Translations under genes and position numbers: made by a program
Part shown: piece by piece, positions 11,914 to 22,029 of the stretch
How the letters are laid out: the number at the start of each line of letters is the position of its first letter
Position numbering within the stretch: the stretch's first letter is position 1
Notes under the pieces: model-generated
The model's database searches: none
Seen by the model: only the letters and a program-made list of their open reading frames with translations
Told to the model about the DNA's origin: nothing
From: Flaveria trinervia
Taxonomy: Eukaryota > Streptophyta > Magnoliopsida > Asterales > Asteraceae
Length of the DNA stretch: 64,000 nucleotides
Direction of reading: 5' to 3'
Assembly (NCBI GenBank): GCA_025506515.1
Contig: CM046442.1
Span: 109,297,706-109,361,705 of the forward strand

Positions 11914-13895
11914 CTATTGTTTTCTAACCTGGCCATTGTATCTATGTGGAATGGATCTTTTGTGGATTCTAGAACTCACCTTGGGGTCTGGCCATACTCT
12001 CACTCTCTCCTTTTGATACTGAAATGTGTGTCTGAGAGTGTACAGCCTCTGAGCATGCCCTTTCATGGCTTGTATAGATGATGACTGAGGAAATTCCTTG
12101 TCAACCATCTTCAGTAGTTGCTCATCGTGCTGCTTCTGCTGTTCTTCATCTTCTATTTGACTCTAACCGTTTCCCTTTGTGAGTCAGGTGTGATCATGAG
12201 TTGACTCCTGGGTTCTGGTAGCCTTAGAACAGCAGAGAGTGGCAGACTATCATCTTCATCCTCTTCTTCTTCATCTTCTTCTATCCTCAGCACCCTTCTC
12301 CTCCTTCTAGGTGCATCACTGGATGATGGTTGGGTTGGTTTTTGTGGTAAAGGAATTGGTTTTGAAGGTTGAGGATGTTTGGATTTGGGTTTTGAGATTG
12401 GTTTGGAGATTTGAGGGGTAGGCTGTTTTTGAGTGGGTGATTGGGAAGGTTGTTCAAGCATTTTGGTTGTGAGTTTGGCTTTTGTGAGTCTTGCCATTTC
12501 AAACCTTTTCCCAGCCCCAGCCTCATCAAGTGCTTCAATGATTATCCCCTTATGAAATTGCTCAGACAAACAGATTCTGGTGGCTATAGCCAGAATGCTG
12601 TCTCTGGTCCATGAACGAATCTCCATCAGTGATCTTCCTAAGTATTTGGCTATGAATCGAATCATGATCTCCAATCTCTCTTTCTCCAGCACATTGTACC
12701 CAGCCCATCTGTTTTGAATTTCCTCTACTTCCAACCTCCTGATCTCACTGTCTAGTGTGGCTGTATCAAAGCCTTGCTTGAAGAGTTGCTCAATGATTTT
12801 GTCCATGGATCGGCTGTGTGTTTCATCTGCATCTTTTACCAGCTCTTCCAAGGATTTTTCTTCAGCATTTGTTTGATCACCAGCACTTTTCTTTCTTTTG
12901 TAAGTGATCAGTTGTTGTTCCTTTTCTTTTTCAACTCCTTGGTTTTCTCTTGTGCCTTCTCATCCTCAGTTCTTTTTCTTTTCTTTTCTTTCACTGCAGT
13001 ACTCTCCCCCTTTTTGGATGCATTGTGGCAGGGGTTTGTACCGCAGAAAGTTTCTTGTGCACAGCATCATCAATGAGTGGTTGTAGACTTGAGGAGATCC
13101 TCTCATCAATGGCTTTATAAACAATGTCATTGATGATGGGAGTGATGAGAGGTAGGGATTGTTGGAATACAGCAACCATCTGCTCAGGGGGTTCTGTCCC
13201 GGAGAGATAGTGCCAAAAGCAGAGGCTGGAGGCTCAGTGAAGTGAGAGGGTAAAGTGTTTGGGGGACCTTCAAATGAAGGTGCCATCTGTGGGTTGGTGG
13301 GGGCAGATGGACTTACATCCTGAGACTTCTTGGCAAGCAGTTCTTGTAGTCTGCTTACCTCAGCCTCCAGGATGGTGTTGTGGGCTAGAACGTCATAGAA
13401 AAAGCCCAGGTCATCATCAGCAGATGCTGAATCACCTGACCTCCTGCTTGTAGCAGGATGTACATGCACTGGGTGTAGACCAGTTTTAGCATGTGCCCCT
13501 TTGTCTTGGAACTGGGGACTTCCAGCCTCAGGACTGTGTCCTTCATCAGCTGTTGCCTCTAGTGAGGTCTTAGCTATGTTACCAGCCTCATTCTGATCAT
13601 GTGCTGATTCAGAAGAGGTGGCAGCCTCACTAGATGTTCTAATCTCCCTATCCACCAGGAGATAGAACTTGTAAACCCCGGTGCTGTGGGTTGTCAGAAG
13701 CATGGTGATCCTCTTCCTCAATATCTGTGGTTCTCCCCTTTGTTGGTGGTTGTTGGGGGGAGGAGGAGAGCATGCAGCTGAGTCAGCACGTTTGCAATGA
13801 TTATGTTGGACTTTGGGGGGCGGTTGCATGGGGAGATGGGGTAAAAGCAGTGTGCACCTGGGGAGGATGGTGCTCTTCAATGGCAATCTCCTCAA
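11914..13895 (-). CDS. C-terminal, disordered and coiled-coil part of Copia C ORF3
   Basis: Continuation of the extra ORF in overlapping minus-strand frames (13895-12966, 13179-12991, 12851-12153, 12108-11914). Features in order: a Pro/Ser/Thr-rich region; a probable coiled coil 'TILEAEVSRLQELLAKK' near 13370; a helical segment 'LPLITPIINDIVYKAIDE' near 13140; a Glu/Arg-rich helical domain at 12851-12520 ('EIRRLEVEEIQNRW'); a Pro/Gln/Lys-rich linker; and an Arg cluster followed by an acidic run (RRRRR then EEDEEEEDEDD) near 12290. Frame changes at about 13890, 13150, 12900 and 12150 break it. No enzyme motif is recognised. Whether this is one protein or several is unknown. Confidence 0.5.
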
Positions 13896-14891
13896 GTGAG
13901 GAAGATCCCAGATGTGTGGGTACCCCTTCTGTGGTGGCTGCAGGCTCCTTTTGAGAGGAATCCTGAGCGGCTGTGGCTGGTAGAGTCTCTGATACTGCTG
14001 GGGGTTTAACCAGCAAGTATATCCTGCCTGGGTGATACAGGAGCATCTTCAGGGGACTCATCTCCCTGAATAGCTGTTTTGGGTGTTTTGGTTTTGGTTT
14101 AGTGGGGACTTTGGTTCTGGTGGTGGAAGCTGTGGGTTCCCTGTGCTTGGGCTTTAGCATTCGGGCAGCTTCTTTGAGAGTAAGGTCTGAGTTGTGCCTG
14201 GAGTATACCTCAGCCAAAACAGCTGGTGCAGGGACTCCAAGGCCAACAAGGCCATCAGATTTTAATTCATCTAAAATAATGGCCATCAGAAACCTGGGAT
14301 ATAATGGCCATCGGTTTGCCGCAGGTTCTGAGCCAAGTTCTTTATTTCTAGAAACACGATTTCAGAAAAATTTAGCGGTTGGTGTTCTAGAATAGAATAC
14401 AATACCTGTTGCCATTGGGATGACATTTGATCCCAAGAAGATGTCTTGGAGGCTAAGCAGACATTTACCATGTGAAAAATAAATTTCTCAGCATCATGGA
14501 AATGTTTCTTTAGAATGGTTGTAGCCCGAAGATCACCTTCATACCCATGATTGATAAAGGACATATCTGTTGTGCCCTTTGGGTATTCAGTCACAGCGGT
14601 GGAGTCGTGTAAGTGTAATGCCTGACGAATGATGTCGGCTGTAACGACCACTGGTTTCTGGTTGACAAGGGACCGAACAGAGATTTGGCCGGTAGACTCA
14701 TCAGTATGAACAAAAGCATTTGACCAGAATTGACTGAGGGATTCAGGGTAGATGGTCGGATTCAAGAGAAAGGCTGTGCGATATGGGGAATCCACCATTA
14801 AGTCAATGGCATTATCATATTTGTTCCAGAAAGCCGACTTGGTAAGGTATGCAACGCAGTTATGTCGTGGTTTCAGACTCATGGTCGCCAT
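13801..14891 (-). CDS. N-terminal domain of Copia C extra ORF (ORF3), function unknown
   Basis: Starts at ATG 14891. Segments 14891-14286 (201 aa) and 14286-13801 (161 aa) continue one domain across a frame change. Residues about 10-200 form a globular domain: 'HNCVAYLTKSAFW', 'NPTIYPESLSQFW' and 'TADIIRQALHLHD', then, across the frame change, 'YIPGF' and 'LMAIILDEL'. These core words recur in the ORF3 remnant of Copia D. Beyond it the sequence is Pro/Lys-rich. From memory, this domain resembles a family abundant in Asteraceae Copia elements that databases sometimes label misleadingly as an unrelated enzyme; nothing here supports enzymatic activity. The position downstream of pol parallels the extra ORF of SIRE-type elements, but no signal peptide or transmembrane envelope feature is seen. 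Confidence 0.65.
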
Positions 14892-15643
14892 GTTTGAGAG
14901 AGAGAAGCTCAGAAAATAACGGCTAATGAAACATTCGAGAAGAGGACAGGTATTTATAGGGTAGGGGTTAGAAAATGACTGAAGGGTTAGTGTTAGTCAT
15001 CAGTAGTTTTAAACCGACTGTTGACATGGTATTACCCTTTCAGACGTTGAAACAGCTGAAGTCTGTTTTAGGCATCAGCAGTTAGAAAACTACTGAAGAC
15101 CATGGTTTTGACTTCAGATGATGAAACAACTGAGGACTTGGTGTTTGTCATCAGTAGTTGTGAAACTACTGAAGACAGTGGTTTTGTCATCAGTTGTTGT
15201 AAACAGCTGAAGACTTGGTGTTAGTCATCAGTAGTTATAAAACTACTGAAGACATGGTTTTGCTTCAGTTGTTTAGAATGAAACAGCAGTTGTAGAAACA
15301 ACTGAAGAGAAAGTTCTCTTCAGTAGTTTTCGTCAATTCATAGCCTTTCAGCTGTTTCATACTGTCCTCAACACTTATCAGACTTTGCATCTGCTTTTCA
15401 GGTGTTTCATAGGACGTCAGTACTTATCTGTTTGTACTGATTTCAGTAGTTGTAACTACATCAGTAGTTGTAACTACATCAGTGGTTTAGAACAGATAAA
15501 GTACTTCAGTACTTGTGAGGCATTTAGCCGTCAGTAGTTATAAAACTACTGAAGGTGAAAGAACTCATCAGTACTTATATGTGACATGGTTACCAATGAT
15601 CACCAGTAATTATTACTGAAATCATCAGTAGTTGTCACTTATT
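14892..15643. repeat. Copia C pol-ORF3 spacer with cagtagtt/aactactg dyads
   Basis: About 750 bp with no ORF. From 14995 to 15630 it is dominated by 'catcagtagtt', 'cttcagttgtt' and their complements, including close inverted pairs such as 15149-15174, 15226-15251 and 15529-15555 (cagtagtt, 3-5 nt, aactactg) that could fold into hairpins. The same words occur in the C LTR. D has an analogous spacer with an unrelated motif. Confidence 0.75.
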
Positions 15644-16511
15644 CTAGCTGCAGCATACCAAGCCTAACACAAGGTTTTGGAAAGTAGAACTATCCAAAGG
15701 CTTAGTAAAAATATCTGCAAGCTCATCAGCACTAGGCACAAACTTAGGATCAATCAGACCTTTTCAAAACAATCCCGAATAAAGTGATGTCTGATCTCTA
15801 TATGTTTGGTCCTAGAGTGCTGGACTGGATTTTTGACAATACACAGAGCTGAAGCACTATCCATAATAATGGAGTCTTAGTCTCTGTAATGCCATAATCC
15901 AGAAGTTGGTTCTGAAGCCAGAGTACCTGAGAAGTGCAACTTGCAGCAGCAATGTACTCGGCTTCAGCAGTTGATGTAGCAACAGATGTTTGTTTCTTAC
16001 TCTGCCAAGAAATCAAACAGTTGCCTAGGAATTGACAACCACCAGAAGTTGACTTTCTAGTTAACTTGCACCCTGCATAGTCACTATCTGAAAAAGCAAC
16101 TAATTTGCAAGAGTGTCCAGTGGAATACCATAAACCCAGAGATTGTGTACCTTGCAAATATCTAAAGATTCTCTTGACTGCAATCAAATGAGACTCTTTA
16201 GGAGCAGCCTGAAATCTAGCACAAACACATGTAGCAAACATAATATCTGGTCTAGAAGCTGTTAAATACATCAAGGACCCAATCATACATCTGTAAAGTG
16301 TTTCATCAACAGCTTTACCTTTCTGATCAGCATCCAGTTGTGTGGTGTTGCACATGGGAGTAGAACAGGGCTTACAGTTTTGTAAATCAAACTTATTCAA
16401 AAGATTTGTATATTTTGACTGATGAATAAAGGTTCCATCAGCCTTTTGTTTAATTTGCAAGCCTAGAAAGAACTGTAATTCTCCCATTGCACTCATTTCA
16501 AACCTTTTTCA
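15644..16511 (-). CDS. Copia C RT C-terminus and RNase H
   Basis: The minus-strand ORF 16496-15798 carries 'MGELQFFLGLQIKQK', 'YRCMIGSLMYLTASRPDI' and the RNase H motifs 'LVAFSDSDYAGC', 'KSTSGGCQFLG' and 'TAEAEYIAAAS'. Further single-base breaks near 15880 and 15770 separate it from the true polyprotein end, which contains 'LADIFTKPL'; the stop is at 15644-15646. RNase H degrades the RNA strand during reverse transcription in the virus-like particle. Apart from the frame breaks, the motifs look intact. Confidence 0.85.
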
Positions 16512-18014
16512 TTAATGTTGTAAAATCATCACACAACTGGGGATCAGAGGATGCAAAAATGATATCATCAACATAAATCTGAACAAGTAGCTTATGCTGA
16601 TCCACCTTCTTAATAAACAAAGTTTTATCAATGGAGCCTCTAGTGAATTATTCTTAAGAAGAAAAGTGGAAAGTGTCTCATACCAGGCTCTAGGAGCTTG
16701 TTTCAACCCATAAAGAGCCTTATCAAGTTTATACACCCATTCAGGATGTTTATTATCCTCAAAACCTGGTGGTTGACACACATAAACTTCTTCTTTTATT
16801 TTACCATATAGAAATGCACTTTTGACATCCATTTGAAAAACTTTAAGATTGTGGAATGCAGCATAGGCTAAAAACAATCTGATTGCCTCTAGTCTGGCTA
16901 CAGGGGCAAAGGTTTCATCATAGTCAATACCTTCTTCTTGTGAAAACCCCTGTACAACCAATCTAGCCTTGTTCTTAACAATAAGCCCATTTTCATCAGT
17001 TTTATTCCTAAACACCCATTTAGTGCCTATTGCACACTTACCTGGGGGAAGAGGAACCAGTTCCCACACTTGCTGTTTCTTGAACTGAAGTAGCTCAAGC
17101 TGCATGGCTTCAACCCATCCATTGTCTCTCAAAGCAACATGGTAGTTCTTTGGCTCTAGCTGACTGATGAAGAGAGCATAGAAGCAGAAGTTAGACAATT
17201 GACTTCTTGTTGAAACACCAGCATTGATATCACCAATAATCTGAGACATTGGGTGATTCTTCAGTTCTTGATAAACAATGAGATCTGTGCAAGTGTTTGT
17301 AGGACCTTCAGCAGCAGCAGATGTTGATGCAGACTCTTGAAACCAAGAATTAGATGGTAACTCAAAAGATGTAGAGGAATCAGAGATCTCATCAGCATTT
17401 GTTGTGGATGGAACTGCTGAAGCTACAGGAACATCAAATTTAGCAGACACAGGCAGTTGGTCACTAAACTTGAATAGGTGAGTATTGATATTATCATCAT
17501 CATCATCAATACCACCAGGTGGAAGACATGCTGCAGAAGATGATTTATCCACATGATCTGCAACAGCTGGAGGTTGATAAGGAACATATTGCAGTATGTC
17601 CAAATCAAACAACTCCACAGGGTTTTGTGGAATCTTGTCCATAGGAGATTCATTAAACTTCACATGCAAAGTCTCTTCAACTATCTTTGTTCTGCAGTTG
17701 AAGACTCTGTATGCCTTGCAAGTAGATGAATAACCAACAAAATACCCTGCATCCACCTTAGGATCAAATTTTTGGAGTTGATCCTTTGTGTTGAGAATAA
17801 AACAGGGACACCCAAATGCTTTGAAAAATGAAATTAGAGGAGCCAAGTGATGGAGAACTTCATATGGAGTCTTCATCAACCTCTGATTTACTAAGACTCT
17901 ATTCTGCACATAGCAAGCTGTGTTAACAGCTTCAGCCCAAAAGGTCAGTGGCAAACCAGAGTCAGCCAGCATGGACCTTGCAGCTTCAATTAGGGTCCTG
18001 TTCTTCCTCTCCAC
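16512..18014 (-). CDS. Copia C integrase C-terminal part and reverse transcriptase
   Basis: A 500-aa open segment of the pol polyprotein. Residues 1-150 are the end of the integrase core and its C-terminal part ('MERKNRTLIEAARSML', 'FWAEAVNTACYVQNRV', 'FGCPCFIL'). Residues about 150-290 are a Ser/Asp-rich linker. Residues about 300-460 are the RT ('WVFRNKTDENG', 'ARLVVQGFSQEEGIDY', 'FQMDVKSAFLYG', 'LYGLKQAPRAWY'). A single-base frameshift near 16652 throws the YVDD box (codons at 16564-16575, intact DNA) out of frame. Upstream, the frame is broken near 18035. No catalytic-residue loss is visible. Confidence 0.9.
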   Translation of the reverse strand: MERKNRTLIEAARSMLADSGLPLTFWAEAVNTACYVQNRVLVNQRLMKTPYEVLHHLAPLISFFKAFGCPCFILNTKDQLQKFDPKVDAGYFVGYSSTCKAYRVFNCRTKIVEETLHVKFNESPMDKIPQNPVELFDLDILQYVPYQPPAVADHVDKSSSAACLPPGGIDDDDDNINTHLFKFSDQLPVSAKFDVPVASAVPSTTNADEISDSSTSFELPSNSWFQESASTSAAAEGPTNTCTDLIVYQELKNHPMSQIIGDINAGVSTRSQLSNFCFYALFISQLEPKNYHVALRDNGWVEAMQLELLQFKKQQVWELVPLPPGKCAIGTKWVFRNKTDENGLIVKNKARLVVQGFSQEEGIDYDETFAPVARLEAIRLFLAYAAFHNLKVFQMDVKSAFLYGKIKEEVYVCQPPGFEDNKHPEWVYKLDKALYGLKQAPRAWYETLSTFLLKNNSLEAPLIKLCLLRRWISISYLFRFMLMISFLHPLIPSCVMILQH

Positions 18015-18391
18015 TACTCCATTTTGTTCTGGAGTCTTGGTATGCTAAACTGCCTTTTGATTCCCTTTGAAAGATAGAAGTCATCAAGTGTATGGTTTCT
18101 GAATTCAGTTCCATTGTCACTCCTAATACACTTGACTGGAAGGGAATACTGCTTCTCAACATACAACACAAAGTGAATAATCTTCTGAGCAACCTCATCC
18201 TTTGAATGTAGAAAGAAAGTCCATACAAATCTGGAGTAATCATCCACAATTACCAGACAGTATTTCTTCTTTGCCATGCTCATCACTCTCACAGGACCAA
18301 ATAGATCCATATGCAGTAATTGCAAGCAGGCAGTGGACTTAGGCTCTTCAATAGGAGGGAATGAGACTTTGTGTGTTTTCCTTTTAAACAA
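18014..18391 (-). CDS. Copia C integrase catalytic core
   Basis: 125-aa segment with 'LQLLHMDLFGPVRV', 'IVDDYSRFVWTFFL' and 'IRSDNGTEF', which are the D and D of the D,D(35)E integrase core; the Glu follows in the next frame. It overlaps 18963-18289 in another frame, so a shift lies near 18300-18390. It ends early at a single-base frame break near 18035. Confidence 0.85.
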   Translation of the reverse strand: MFKRKTHKVSFPPIEEPKSTACLQLLHMDLFGPVRVMSMAKKKYCLVIVDDYSRFVWTFFLHSKDEVAQKIIHFVLYVEKQYSLPVKCIRSDNGTEFRNHTLDDFYLSKGIKRQFSIPRLQNKME

Positions 18392-18963
18392 GCAGTGCAG
18401 GTTTCATCACAGTGGAACTCCTTTATTGGTAAGCCTCTAACTAAACTATTGTGGATTAGCTGATTCATGTTTTTGAAATTAACATGACCCAGCCTTCTGT
18501 GCCACAGTTTAGATTCTTGAGAAGAGGCTTTGGAAAATAGGCAAGGATTGCCTCTGAGATCTATTTTCTTGGAAAGATCTAAGGCATACACTCTTCCTGT
18601 CCTGTTGGCTCTCAGGAGAGTGTGATCATCCAACACCTTATCAATCAAATGCAGAACTTTGGATGACAGAATCCTACAGTTCTGACTGGTGAAAAGAGCA
18701 ACATGGCCTTTATCACACATTTGACTGACACTCAAGAGATTGTACTTGAGATTTTCCACATGATTAACATCATCAAACTTTATTTCTCCATTGGAGACAA
18801 AGCCGTTTCCAATGATGTAACCCCTAGCATCATTGCCAAAAGAAACAAACCCCTTCTTTCCTTGAGAGTAGTCATGAAGAAGAGAGCTGTTCCCAGTCAT
18901 GTGCATAGATCCCCCACTGTCTACATACCAGATGCTACTTTGGCATGTTGAAGAACCCTGCAA
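18289..18963 (-). CDS. Copia C protease and GAG-pre-integrase domain
   Basis: Residues about 8-30 are 'IWYVDSGGSMHMTGNSSLL', the retropepsin active site (DSG). After the PR domain come 'LWHRRLGHVNFKNMNQLI' and 'CTACLKGK', the HHCC zinc-binding region of integrase. The segment starts directly after a stop at the upstream frame (18964). Confidence 0.88.
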   Translation of the reverse strand: MQGSSTCQSSIWYVDSGGSMHMTGNSSLLHDYSQGKKGFVSFGNDARGYIIGNGFVSNGEIKFDDVNHVENLKYNLLSVSQMCDKGHVALFTSQNCRILSSKVLHLIDKVLDDHTLLRANRTGRVYALDLSKKIDLRGNPCLFSKASSQESKLWHRRLGHVNFKNMNQLIHNSLVRGLPIKEFHCDETCTACLKGKHTKSHSLLLKSLSPLPACNYCIWIYLVL

Positions 18964-19736
18964 TTATAAACAATCAGTTAGTTTTGGAGACCCAAACTTT
19001 TTGGTTTTGGGCCTGTTCTCATCAACAGATGGTAAACTAACAGGTTTGATGGAAACAACAGCCTGAGAGGAAGAAGATGGTGAAGAAGAGGAATCCTTTG
19101 GCTTGGACCTCCTTTTCTGTGGTTTCAACATAGGAACATCTAATTGGTTAACTCTTCCCAATAGATGTTGAACCATCATAACCAGCTGTGTCTGATTTTG
19201 TGATAAAGCTTTCAGCTCATCAGACACATTGCCATTGGAGTTTGATAAGTTCCTATGTTGCACCTTCTTCTTTTGAGCAATCTCAGCTGTTACCTGTTTA
19301 ACCCCTTCCTTTTTGGATTTCTTTATGGACTTAAGGGTTACAGGATTTGATGTTGCTGATACAAATGTGGTCTCAAACTCAGTTTTCATTTTACCATTTT
19401 CTCTTTAATTTCCTCTTTATGTTTGAGTTTGGATCCTCTTTTGTACCAGCAATCATCTGTAAGATGATTGAACAAACCACATACTTCACATGGTTTCTTC
19501 TTCATCTTATGTTGATCATCAACTAAAGAGGATGAAACAACTGAAGACTTGCTCTTCAGTGCTTTGGAAGCATTGTTTGCTTTCTTGACTTCCTCTTTAG
19601 TAGTCTTCAAACTCTTTCTACTGACAGTTTTCTTCTTTTCAGTACTGACAGTAGTTGGAGTTTGAACTTCAGGTGTTAAATCTTGCTCTCTAGTCCTTTC
19701 AGGACTTTCAGAATTAACTCCTGAGTTGATCAACAT
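18964..19736 (-). CDS. Copia C gag C-terminal region with second CCHC knuckle
   Basis: Two minus-strand frames (19736-19386 and 19389-18964) that nearly abut. The first ends in C-EV-C-GLFN-H-LTDD-C-WYKRG, a perfect CX2CX4HX4C knuckle, preceded by a Lys/Ser/Thr-rich stretch. The second is Lys/Ser-rich with a helical 'ELKALSQNQTQLVMMVQHL' segment, then leads into protease. This knuckle is separate from the one near 20750, as in element D. Confidence 0.75.
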
Positions 19737-19883
19737 TGATCATGTGAGTGTCAGCAGTGGAACCATCAACATCAGCTGATAGGTTCTGAGAGGGCTTAGT
19801 GCTGACTTCTACTTCTGATGGTGCTGAATCAGAAAGTAGATCACATGATGAAATGGATTGGTTATTACTCTCACCATCAGATT

Positions 19884-20421
19884 CTACCTCTGCTCTGGGA
19901 GTAAAATCTGTAGGTGGAGAGCAGTGTGATTGTAACCAATGCCAAACTTCACATTGGAAGCAGATTGCTTACTAAGAAGCATTTCAAAACCTTTGCATGA
20001 TTGTACCCATCGATCACACTCTACTGGGTGACTGCAAGGGTTTCTTTGAGATCTTTGTACTTCTCTAGAAGTACCTTCCCTAGCCTTATAATCTGTGATT
20101 TGGCATTTAAGTTTGTAAATCTCATCATTCTTTTCATTAAGCACAGACTCAAATTCAGCTTTTCTTTTGGAAATTGTTTGTTCTAGCTCAATTCTTGTTA
20201 ATCAAAGCTACATTTGCTTCTCTAATAGATGCAAATGCTGCTATGCATGTTTCAGAACATAATTTGGCTTTTGCCTCAGAGGATACCTGTGATACCTTTG
20301 GTGTAGAGGCATTAGTGGATGAAGTATCAACAAAATCCAAAGCCATAAGAGCTAGATTTCCAAAGGGACTGTCACCACCATGTTGACCAGCACCAGTGAA
20401 CAGTTGTTCATGACCAGACAA
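19884..20421 (-). CDS. Copia C gag coiled-coil segment
   Basis: ORFs 20421-20188 and 20144-19884 lie in succession on the minus strand. The first contains 'LALMALDFVDTSS'. The second is 'MLNEKNDEIYKLKCQITDY', a probable coiled coil. This Copia gag spacer has no other recognised domain. 19737-19883 is a broken Ser/Glu-rich continuation. Confidence 0.6.
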
Positions 20422-20780
20422 ATCATCTGGTAAACTGCTCCAGTCAACAACTCCTGGGTGAAGAAGCTGTGTTGTTGAGGTTGAGTTTGTTGATGAGATT
20501 GGGAAGGTTGTGGTTCAGGCAATGCTTGTGGTTGTTGTGCAATTGGAGCTTGAACAGGATTTGGTTGAGGCATATAATAGCAGGGATAAGCATATGACAT
20601 TTGACCCTGGGGAACAAAGTATGCAGGAGACCTAGGATGTGAATGATGACCAGAACCAGCAGGATGTTGCCCTCTGTTTTGTGGACTAGTACTAGGAAAA
20701 GTCACAAAGGGTGCAGAAGAGTTAGATCCAGTTGATCTACACTCTCTTGCAAAGTGTCCAGCCTTTGGCATTTGTGACAC
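20352..20780 (-). CDS. Copia C gag, first zinc knuckle (3' half) and Pro/Gln-rich region
   Basis: Begins with 'KAGHFAREC', the second half of a CX2CX4HX4C knuckle whose first half (CHKC) is in the preceding frame. A one-base loss in a short A/G run near 20758 separates them. It is followed by a Gln/Pro/His-rich disordered region (PQALPEPQPSQSHQQTQPQQ). Confidence 0.75.
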   Translation of the reverse strand: MSQMPKAGHFARECRSTGSNSSAPFVTFPSTSPQNRGQHPAGSGHHSHPRSPAYFVPQGQMSYAYPCYYMPQPNPVQAPIAQQPQALPEPQPSQSHQQTQPQQHSFFTQELLTGAVYQMICLVMNNCSLVLVNMVVTVPLEI

Positions 20781-21289
20781 CTCAACTTACTCTTGTCAAA
20801 ACCAACTTTGGTTTTGCCAGAGAGTCCAGGAAATTTCCTGCCAGTTCTCTTATAGAACTTCTGAGATCTGATATTAATCAATGCCATTTGGCTCAGAATA
20901 TCCATCTCTTCTAGATCATCATCAGCTATTCCTTTCAAATCATCCATGATGAAGCATAGATTGTCACTATTACTGCCAGAATGACTCTCAATACCAACAA
21001 ATGCATGATCAGAACTATTTGAAGAGAAATCAATATGCTCATCATAATTGCTTTCAGATGCAGCATATTCTGACTCATGACCAACCAAGGCAGTATTCCC
21101 TGGTACAAAGTCATCAGTGAGCTTTCCTGATGAGGACAGTTTCCTCTTCTGCTCTATCTCTCTTTCGAATGTAAGCAGTTTCCCATGAAGTTGGGTGAGA
21201 GATAGGCTATCCAGATTTGCACTGGAGCGTAGGACAATAGTGTATGTGTCCCATCTCTCAGGCAGTGATCTGAGGAACCTGTTATTCAT
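20702..21289 (-). CDS. Copia C gag middle domain
   Basis: 195-aa segment with 'RFLRSLPERWDTYTIVLR' and 'LTQLHGKLLTFEREIEQK', the conserved part of the Copia-type gag polypeptide (UBN2-like). It is followed by an acidic Ser/Asp-rich stretch and 'KSKLRCHKC', the first half of the zinc knuckle. Gag forms the virus-like particle and binds RNA. Confidence 0.85.
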   Translation of the reverse strand: MNNRFLRSLPERWDTYTIVLRSSANLDSLSLTQLHGKLLTFEREIEQKRKLSSSGKLTDDFVPGNTALVGHESEYAASESNYDEHIDFSSNSSDHAFVGIESHSGSNSDNLCFIMDDLKGIADDDLEEMDILSQMALINIRSQKFYKRTGRKFPGLSGKTKVGFDKSKLRCHKCQRLDTLQESVDQLDLTLLHPL

Positions 21290-21332
21290 CTGGCTATTGG
21301 TGTATTCCTGTTCACCATTTTCAGCTCAGAGA

Positions 21333-21805
21333 TCAAGCAGAAAAACGCTCAAACTGTTGAGTCAGTGTCTCACCCTTTCTATGAGAGAATGTCTCATATT
21401 GTTGGGCAAGGATTTCTCTGTTGTTTGCTAAGACCTCATCTGTGCCACCGAATTGTTCCTTCAGGGCATTCCAGAGATCATGAGCAGTTTCATGATGCAT
21501 AAGCCCTGAATAGATTTCATTAGGCAGTGCCATGGCCAGAATTCCATGGGCTTTAGCATCAATCTCAAACAGTTTCCGATCTTCATCAGAGTATTGTTCC
21601 TTCTTCTTCGGAACCATTTGATTGGTTTCCGGATTGTTCACCATAGGCTTATGTGGTCCATGTACCACAGATGTCCAACAACCTGAACTGTTAACAGACA
21701 GGTGATGAAGCATTCTTCGCTGCCATATGTTATACTCGGTCCTAACCAGCATCGGGGGCTTGGTTGAGGACCAGTATTGTGAGGATCATTAGAAGGAGTA
21801 GTCAT
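21333..21805 (-). CDS. Copia C gag N-terminal domain
   Basis: The likely start is ATG at 21805 (MTTPSNDPHNTG), about 210 nt inside the primer-binding site. A frame change near 21750 leads to 21752-21333 with 'YNIWQRRMLHHL', 'IDAKAHGILAMALPNEIY' and 'TAHDLWNALKEQFGGTDEV', typical of the DUF4219/UBN2 Copia gag domain. A further break near 21330 separates it from the next segment. Confidence 0.82.
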
Positions 21806-22015
21806 CTCAGATTCAATCAAATTCAATTAAGCTATAACAGATTTAGAACAAAACACAACAACCAATTGAACCAAGAGAGATCTCAGAATAAATGAACGAA
21901 AGCGTCAGAAATTCAATAATCTATAACCAGTTCTTGCAAAATGCTAATTCAATCAAACATAGATATCAATTAGCAGTTTCAATGATCAATTGTTAGATCA
22001 ATCAATGATTAACCT

Positions 22016-22027
22016 GCTCTGATACCA
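22016..22027 (-). promoter_or_regulatory. Primer-binding site of Copia C
   Basis: 'gctctgatacca' reads TGGTATCAGAGC on the element strand. It is complementary to the 3' end of initiator tRNA-Met and lies two bases from the 5' LTR. Confidence 0.92.
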
Positions 22028-22029
22028 CT

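Noticed and set aside
13801..14891. Annotation of ORF3 as a metabolic enzyme, as some database entries for similar proteins suggest
   Set aside because: No kinase or other catalytic motif is visible, and the location inside a Copia element argues against it.
11914..14891. ORF3 as an envelope-like protein
   Set aside because: Extra 3' ORFs of SIRE-type elements are sometimes called env-like, but no signal peptide, transmembrane segment or coiled-coil/fusion layout is visible here.
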